A stretch of 27,023 bases of DNA, taken from positions 1 to 27,023 of the forward strand of contig NZ_JBEXCV010000124.1 in the NCBI RefSeq assembly GCF_040605455.1, written 5' to 3'. Source of the stretch: Embleya sp040605455. Lineage in GTDB: Bacteria > Actinomycetota > Actinomycetes > Streptomycetales > Streptomycetaceae. How positions within the stretch are numbered: the stretch's first letter is position 1; every line of letters starts with the position of its first letter. Positions 22,533-27,023 of this stretch are shown in pieces. The notes beneath the pieces were generated by a model that saw only the letters and a program-made list of their open reading frames with translations, made no database searches and had not been told where the DNA came from. A program made the position numbers and the translations under genes.

Positions 22533-24245
22533 CTATCTCCGACTCGCGGCCCATCGCAGGTAGTTCGGCCCGGTCGTGTAGTGCTTGTTGATGTCCGCCG
22601 CGCCCGAGCGCTGTTTGCTGAGCAGCGTGCCGGCGGTGATCATTGCCTTGACCGGCAATCGATCCTCCAGCAGCACCCGGCGGCGCAACTCCGGCTCCGC
22701 GAGTTCGTCGAGCTGCTCGTACACCAGCCGGAGCAGCCGATCGCGTTCCGGCGCCGGCAGGGCGAAGGCGATGGCGCCGGCGCACAGATGCACGGTGATC
22801 GTGACGAACACGTCGGCGAGCGGGCCCTCGTGCGTGGTGTAGGTGCGCGGATCGTCGAACCCGCCGTGCGGCAGCGGACAGTGGGCGGGGTACACCCGCG
22901 GGCCGTCGTTGTCCTTGAACAACAGGCGGGCCGGGCGGCCCTTGGCCAGCACCAGGGAGACGTTCTGCGGGTGTGATTCGAGCGCGATGCCGTACCGGTA
23001 CAGGGTGGTCTGCCAGTCCAGCAGCAGTGTGAGATAGGCGGCGAGCAGCGCGAACCGGTCGCCGCCGTGGAAGCGGTCCGCGACCCGGTCCAGCACCAGG
23101 GCGCCGTCCGGTCCCTTCGCGAGCAGCGCGGCGAGCGGCAGCACGAGGGCGTCCTCCAAGCCGGGCGGGTGGCGGCGCACCAGTGCCGCCAGCAGCTCGT
23201 GCCCCGCGTGCAGGTGGCTCTGCTCGTCGGCGAGCAACACCCGGTCGCGAAAGCGTGGTTCCCGGTTCAACACCTCGGCCAGGAGGCGCTGCCCGGCGGC
23301 GCCGTCGACGAGGGTGCCGGGCTTGATCGTGCGCCGGTTGCGCAGGCCGAGGGTGGCGATGGGCAGCGGGAGCTTGAGATGCACGGCGGGATCGTGCGCC
23401 ACCGCGACGGTACGCATCGACAACGTCGGACGCACGTCCAGGTACTCCCGGTCCGTCGGCACCGCCGGAGCCGGGAGTCGGTCGAAGGTCAACGGGTGGA
23501 CGGGCAGAGCGAGATGGTCGGGGGCCAGGTCGGGTCGGCCGAGCTCCGCGGCGGTCGGCCACCACCCGGGCAGCGTCCCGGCGCGGGTCGTCGCGTCATG
23601 CGGCAGCAGCGCCCAGCGCAGCCTAAAGCTCGGATGGTACTCCGGCGCGAATCGGCGCAGCGCCGCCGCGGCCAGGCCGGAGCGGGCGCGTGCGGTCGGG
23701 TAGAGCGGATGGTCGACGTGCGCGGCCAACGTGTCCAGGGCCGGCCCCGCGCCCGGGCCGGTCCACGCGCTCGGGTCGAGGCCGTGTCGCTCGGCGAGCC
23801 GGGCGTGCACGGCGGAGCCGGTGCGCGCGAGCAGCCTGCCCGCCCCGGCCGCCTGCCGGCACTCCTCGGCGAAGTCGTCGAAGCCGGACCGATCCTGTGG
23901 GTCGGCCGCATCGCGCAGCACCGCGAGCAGGTGGTCGGTGTCGGTCACCCGGGTGCCGTCGTGCTCGCCCACCAGGAGCGGCGCCCGGGTCGCGTACTCG
24001 CATTGGAATCCGTCGGCCCGGACCGGCAGCAGCCATGTGTCCGTGCCGCCTCGCACGGTCAGCCGCAGCCATGTGCCATCCGTTCGGTACAGCGGCACGG
24101 CCGTGCCGCGCAGACCCAGAACGTCCTCGCGCAGCACGGTGTCCAGGACCCGGCACAGAAGTTCGCCCTCGAAGCGGTGCGCCGCCGGGGGCGACGGGGT
24201 GCTGCGGGCCCGGAATATGGGCGGGTCGCCGGCGCGCGGGGTCAT
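22533..24245 (-). CDS. NIS siderophore synthetase, IucA/IucC family (first copy, PvsB-like position)
   Basis: This 570-residue protein is a second, clearly diverged member of the family. Its motifs are DHPLYPTARARSG (178-190), LPVHP (247-251), SMRTV (276-280), KLPLPIATLGLRN (291-303), ESHPQN (423-428) and FKDNDG (443-448), with the variant residues common in synthetases that do not use the aerobactin substrates. All catalytic elements appear intact, and the C-terminal region ends with KHYTTGPNYLRWA. Two synthetases with one decarboxylase imply a siderophore built in at least two condensation steps. The ATG at 24245 overlaps the stop of the ATP-grasp gene (ATGA), and the stop lies 3 bases before the next start, so translation is coupled along the operon. 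Confidence 0.92.
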   Translation of the reverse strand: MTPRAGDPPIFRARSTPSPPAAHRFEGELLCRVLDTVLREDVLGLRGTAVPLYRTDGTWLRLTVRGGTDTWLLPVRADGFQCEYATRAPLLVGEHDGTRVTDTDHLLAVLRDAADPQDRSGFDDFAEECRQAAGAGRLLARTGSAVHARLAERHGLDPSAWTGPGAGPALDTLAAHVDHPLYPTARARSGLAAAALRRFAPEYHPSFRLRWALLPHDATTRAGTLPGWWPTAAELGRPDLAPDHLALPVHPLTFDRLPAPAVPTDREYLDVRPTLSMRTVAVAHDPAVHLKLPLPIATLGLRNRRTIKPGTLVDGAAGQRLLAEVLNREPRFRDRVLLADEQSHLHAGHELLAALVRRHPPGLEDALVLPLAALLAKGPDGALVLDRVADRFHGGDRFALLAAYLTLLLDWQTTLYRYGIALESHPQNVSLVLAKGRPARLLFKDNDGPRVYPAHCPLPHGGFDDPRTYTTHEGPLADVFVTITVHLCAGAIAFALPAPERDRLLRLVYEQLDELAEPELRRRVLLEDRLPVKAMITAGTLLSKQRSGAADINKHYTTGPNYLRWAASRR

Positions 24246-25450
24246 GGCGTGATGCTCCACTGCCGGTCGGTCAGGAATTCTTCGGCCGCACGGTGCACGG
24301 CGGCTCGATCGCCGCCGAAGGTGCGCAGCACCCCGAGGTAGTCCCGGTTGGAGTGGTGCAGTTCGTGCCGTTCGCCGATCGTGCGCAGCGGGCGGTAGCC
24401 GATCCGGACACCGCCGTCGAGGAGCGTGTCCTCGCGGCCCGGGGCTTTGACGAGCACGCCGGCGCGGTCGGCGCACGGGTAGTCGACCCGGGCGTGCCGC
24501 CCCGCCCGGGCGCCCAGGTCGGCGGGCAGGTCGATGCCGAGGTGCACGCGCAGGATGTGCTCGAAGAGCGGGAGACCGAGTACGTCCTCCAGCAGCAGAT
24601 CGCACTGGTCGCCGATCGCGCGGTAGTTGACCTCGATGATCCGAGGCCGCCCGTCCTGGACCACGAATTCCGTGTGGCACGCCCCGAATCCGACATCGAG
24701 CGCGTCGAGTTGGGCAAGCACCCCGGCGGTGATCGCGGCCGGCGGGTCGGGCACCAGGTCCAGCCGCGTCTCGACGAAGTACGGCGGCGGTGACAAGCGG
24801 GTGTGGAATCCGCCCAGGACCCGGACACGGTGTCGGTCGCCGAGGGTCTCCAGGGTGTACAACTCGCCCGCCAGGAATTCCTCGACCAGCAGCGCCGCCG
24901 CCGGCCTGCGGCACCGGATCTCGGCGCAGCGCGCCAGGAGTTCCGCGTCGTCCGTGACCAGCACCACGTCCTCGCCCGCGACGCCCTCGCGCGGTTTGAG
25001 TACGCACGGATACGGCGGCGCGAGGGCGAGCAGGTCCGTCGCCTGCTGTTCGGGCGCCAGTTCCGCGGCCCATACGGTGTCCGCGCCGGCGTCGGCGAGC
25101 CGGCGACGCATGTGTGCCTTGTTCTTGGCCCGGAGCGCGGCCCTCCAGTCCTTGGCGGGCAGGCCGAAGTAGTGGGCCGCGAGGGCCGCTTGGACTTGGA
25201 GGTGGTCGCTGTTGGTGAACACCGCGTCCGGACGGTGCGCGGCGCAGATGCGATCGACCACCGCGCGGAAGTCGCGTACGTCGCAGTCCAGCACCTCGAC
25301 CCGGGGGAGCCCGGCGCACAGTTCACGGTGGGCCACCGCGTGGGCGGGATCGGCGAGCAGGGTGACGTCGAGCCCGAGGCGGCCTGCGGCGGGGAGGAAT
25401 CCCTCGGTCACCGAGTCGGTGGGGTTGAGCGCGAGCAGGTACAGCCGCAT
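24242..25450 (-). CDS. ATP-grasp ligase of the siderophore operon (PvsA-like)
   Basis: This 402-residue protein is an ATP-grasp enzyme of the kind that joins a carboxylate to an amine through an acyl-phosphate. Visible parts are the N-terminal Rossmann-like domain (MRLYLLALNP start), ATP-binding lysines in RAKNKAH (about 107-113) and CVLKPREG (149-156), the hinge LLVEEF (187-192), and the metal-binding HTEF and IIEVNYRA segments (about 259-279). It leads the operon in the position held by pvsA in the vibrioferrin cluster, whose product is also ATP-grasp. The inferred task is adding an amino acid such as alanine to the siderophore, unproven here. I chose ATG at 25450, with GAGAGGG 11 bases upstream; an in-frame GTG at 25474 adds 8 residues but lacks a ribosome site. 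Confidence 0.87.
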   Translation of the reverse strand: MRLYLLALNPTDSVTEGFLPAAGRLGLDVTLLADPAHAVAHRELCAGLPRVEVLDCDVRDFRAVVDRICAAHRPDAVFTNSDHLQVQAALAAHYFGLPAKDWRAALRAKNKAHMRRRLADAGADTVWAAELAPEQQATDLLALAPPYPCVLKPREGVAGEDVVLVTDDAELLARCAEIRCRRPAAALLVEEFLAGELYTLETLGDRHRVRVLGGFHTRLSPPPYFVETRLDLVPDPPAAITAGVLAQLDALDVGFGACHTEFVVQDGRPRIIEVNYRAIGDQCDLLLEDVLGLPLFEHILRVHLGIDLPADLGARAGRHARVDYPCADRAGVLVKAPGREDTLLDGGVRIGYRPLRTIGERHELHHSNRDYLGVLRTFGGDRAAVHRAAEEFLTDRQWSITP

Positions 25451-25549
25451 GCGTGATCGGTCCCTCTCGGACACGTCGACCCGGGCACGGCGAACCGGAC
25501 CATCGACCCGGAGCGTCGATCCGGATCCTCGGCCCGGACTCGGAACAAC

Positions 25550-25568
25550 TTAGGGTAGGCATACTTGC
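25550..25568 (-). promoter_or_regulatory. Iron-box candidate of the siderophore operon
   Basis: TTAGGGTAGGCATACTTGC matches the DmdR1/IdeR consensus TTAGGTTAGGCTAACCTAA at 13 of 19 positions, with the left half nearly perfect. It lies 100 bases upstream of the ATP-grasp start. On the minus strand it overlaps a possible -10 (TATGCC), with TCGACC 16 bases further up. Binding of iron-loaded repressor would block the operon. Confidence 0.6.
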
Positions 25569-25643
25569 CAGCCAAATCCGGTCGATCCCAGGGCCGTTCG
25601 GGTTCGCCTCGGCGCGTCGGCAGTGCACACCGCAGGCGCGGAC

Positions 25644-25662
25644 TTAGGTTAACCTAACCCGA
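25644..25662 (+). promoter_or_regulatory. Iron-box candidate of the siderophore-interacting protein gene
   Basis: TTAGGTTAACCTAACCCGA agrees with the DmdR1/IdeR box at 15 of 19 positions and contains a perfect 14-base palindrome (25644-25657). It overlaps a TAACCT -10-type hexamer (25650-25655) and precedes the reductase gene by about 75-130 bases, the usual arrangement for iron repression. Confidence 0.75.
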
Positions 25663-25719
25663 GGTCGGGCCAACCCGACCCCGACATCGTCTCGGGTCGT
25701 CCGTGGTCGACCGTGTCCG

Positions 25720-25737
25720 AGAGGGCGAGTTCCAATC
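25720..25737 (+). promoter_or_regulatory. Ribosome binding site and ATC start candidate of the siderophore-interacting protein
   Basis: AGAGGG (25720-25725) is followed after 9 bases by ATC (25735-25737), which opens the frame ISTERERRAQLYRPFQLTVVR. The segment YRPFQLTVVR belongs to the conserved family N-terminus. No ATG, GTG, TTG or CTG occurs in this frame between the upstream stop (25645) and GTG 25789. Confidence 0.5.
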
Positions 25738-25788
25738 TCCACCGAACGTGAACGCCGGGCGCAGCTCTACCGGCCCTTCCAGCTCACC

Positions 25789-26607
25789 GTGGTCCGCAAC
25801 ACGTCGATCACCCGCAATGCCACCCGGATCACCCTGACCGGCCCGCGGCTGGCGGACTTCGTCCCGGGCGGCCCCGATCAACGGGTCAAGCTCTTCGTCC
25901 CGCGCGAGGGCCGACCCGCGTCCCGGATCACCCGGGACGACCTGACCTGGCGCGAGGCATGGACCCGGATCCCCGAGGCCGACCGGCCGTACCAGCGCAC
26001 CTACACCGTGCGCGCGCACCGGTCGAATCCGGTCGAGATCGACATCGACTTCGCGCTGCACGCGCCGGGTGGACCCGCCTGCCGCTGGGCCCGGTCGGCT
26101 CGCACCGGCGACGCGATCGAACTGCTCGGGCCGACCGCCGAGCGTAACGGCGGCTACAGCTTCGAGCCGCCCGCCGGCCGTCGACTGCTGCTCGCCGGCG
26201 ACCATGCGGCGCTGCCCGCGATCGGGTCCATCGTGGAGTCGCTGCCCCGTGACGCACGCGGGCACGTCTTCGTCGAGGTGGGTTCCGCAGCGGACCGCCA
26301 GCACCTGGCGGCGCCGCCCGGGGTGCGGGTCGACTGGGTGCATCGCGGCGACGCGCCGGTCGCGGAGAACCGGCTGCTGGACGCGATCCGGGCCGCGCAC
26401 CTGCCGGTCGACCATGGCTACGCCTGGTTGGCCGGCGAGGCCGGTCGGGTGCGTGCGCTGCGCCGTCACCTCAAGGACGAGCGCGGCATGGACCACCGCT
26501 CGATCGCCTTCATGGGCTACTGGCGGGTCGGCCACACCGAGGAGACCGCGCATACCGAACCCACCGGCCGGGTGAAATCCGCGCAGCCGATGCGACTCGC
26601 CCGCTGA
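25789..26607 (+). CDS. Siderophore-interacting protein (FAD-dependent ferric-siderophore reductase)
   Basis: This SIP/ViuB-family protein would release iron from an imported ferric siderophore by flavin-dependent reduction in the cytoplasm. The FAD-binding RTYTVR motif is followed by VEIDIDFALHAPGGPACRWA, where the family has H-x-x-x-GPAxxWA, then LLLAGDHAALPAIGSI, LAGEAGRVRALRRHL and the terminal GYWRVGHTE. The coordinates use the only canonical start (GTG 25789, 272 residues). It lies inside the conserved first strand and has no ribosome site, so the true product probably begins at the ATC of 25735 (290 residues). The gene is divergent from the siderophore operon, shares its iron-box region and stops 10 bases before a convergent small gene. 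Reductase activity is inferred from the family. Confidence 0.85.
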   Translation: MVRNTSITRNATRITLTGPRLADFVPGGPDQRVKLFVPREGRPASRITRDDLTWREAWTRIPEADRPYQRTYTVRAHRSNPVEIDIDFALHAPGGPACRWARSARTGDAIELLGPTAERNGGYSFEPPAGRRLLLAGDHAALPAIGSIVESLPRDARGHVFVEVGSAADRQHLAAPPGVRVDWVHRGDAPVAENRLLDAIRAAHLPVDHGYAWLAGEAGRVRALRRHLKDERGMDHRSIAFMGYWRVGHTEETAHTEPTGRVKSAQPMRLAR

Positions 26608-26617
26608 CCGCCGCCGC

Positions 26618-26911
26618 TCACCGGGTCCGTGCGGACCAGGTGCGCTCGGCGCGCATCCGTCGGGCGATGACCACGAGGTCGATCCAGGCGATCACGGCCG
26701 TCACCGCACAGACGACAGCGGCGACGATCCACAGGGTGCGCACCTCGTGCGTGACATCCGCGGTGGCAGCCAACGCGCACAGCGCGCAGCCCACCACGAA
26801 GAACGGCACCGCGATCCTGGACATGACCCGGCGGGCGGCGAGGTCGCTACGCGGGTGGGCCGCCTCGCTGCCCGGAGGGCGCTTGGCCGGAGCGCGATGT
26901 CGCGCACTCAT
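26618..26911 (-). CDS. Small two-helix membrane protein of unknown function
   Basis: This 97-residue protein has a basic, probably cytoplasmic N-terminus (1-30, rich in Arg and Pro), two hydrophobic helices (about 31-50 and 60-83) joined by the short loop ADVTHEVRT, and a basic C-terminus (ARRMRAERTWSARTR). I do not recognise its family for certain; small actinobacterial DUFs of this shape exist. The ATG at 26911 has a weak AAAGG a few bases upstream. It is convergent with the reductase gene and shows no functional link to it. Confidence 0.6.
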   Translation of the reverse strand: MSARHRAPAKRPPGSEAAHPRSDLAARRVMSRIAVPFFVVGCALCALAATADVTHEVRTLWIVAAVVCAVTAVIAWIDLVVIARRMRAERTWSARTR

Positions 26912-26993
26912 ACCTTTGGCTTACCCGACCGCACGATCGGTACGCGGATCCCGCGTCGAGGCGTGTGCGCGCCGCTGTGCGGGTCGGTGCGGT

Positions 26994-27023
26994 GGCCGGC
27001 GCACGGGCCGGCGCACGGGCCGG
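26994..27023. repeat. 12-bp GC-rich tandem repeat at the window edge
   Basis: GGCCGGCGCACG is present in two exact copies (26994-27005 and 27006-27017) plus a half copy (27018-27023), and the array may continue beyond the window. It lies upstream of the small membrane protein gene. Function unknown. Confidence 0.7.

Noticed and set aside
19537..23565. A 1342-codon open frame on the minus strand across three genes
   Set aside because: Only its last 397 codons are real (the decarboxylase). The rest is out of frame with two synthetase genes that carry full family motifs, and is the Arg/Pro/Ala-rich translation expected of shifted GC-rich DNA.

Overview
The window is GC-rich throughout, with dense Shine-Dalgarno-led genes, many 4-base ATGA/GTGA gene overlaps and protein families typical of Streptomyces-like Actinomycetota. 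It reads as a chromosomal stretch of a streptomycete or close relative. I saw no tRNA, rRNA, CRISPR array, insertion sequence or phage gene.

Left part (1-16.4 kb). The window opens with the secretion leader of an M4 (thermolysin-like) protease on the minus strand. The next 14 kb look like one functional neighbourhood for importing and cutting small peptides, with a bias toward D-residue chemistry. A minus-strand group holds a P1-family (DmpA/BapA-like) aminopeptidase, the remnant of an Asp/Glu racemase with its middle missing, and an S15/CocE-like hydrolase. A spermidine-synthase-like gene follows on the plus strand. Then come a minus-strand pair (class A beta-lactamase-fold hydrolase and an M55 DppA-type D-aminopeptidase) and a tightly overlapping plus-strand operon. 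That operon encodes a class C/D-aminopeptidase-like hydrolase, a lipoprotein peptide-binding protein, a DppB permease, a fused DppC-DppD permease-ATPase, a DppF ATPase and a COG3375-type GNAT. A PucR/CdaR-type regulator closes the block. The five recognised hydrolases lack signal peptides, so the inferred flow is peptide capture by the lipoprotein, ATP-driven import, then cytoplasmic hydrolysis.

Middle part (16.5-19.5 kb). Here lie a small LapA-like two-helix membrane protein, a SpoIIE/PP2C-like phosphatase domain protein with an apparently degenerate first metal motif, an orphan SAM-methyltransferase-fold protein, and a TmrB-like P-loop protein (the tunicamycin-resistance family).

Right part (19.5-26.6 kb). 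A four-gene minus-strand operon, linked by ATGA overlaps and one 3-base gap, encodes an ATP-grasp ligase, two IucA/IucC (NIS) siderophore synthetases and a type III PLP decarboxylase of the SbnH/PvsE kind. Content and order match the vibrioferrin operon pvsA-B-(C)-D-E without the pvsC exporter. A divergent siderophore-interacting flavoprotein (ferric-siderophore reductase) faces it. The shared intergenic region carries two iron-box-like sequences, one 15/19 and one 13/19 to the DmdR/IdeR consensus, so iron-repressed bidirectional control is likely. The reductase has no ordinary start codon in front of its conserved N-terminus; an ATC with a well-placed ribosome binding site sits exactly where ATG would be expected. 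The window ends with a small two-helix membrane protein and a 12-bp tandem repeat cut by the window edge.
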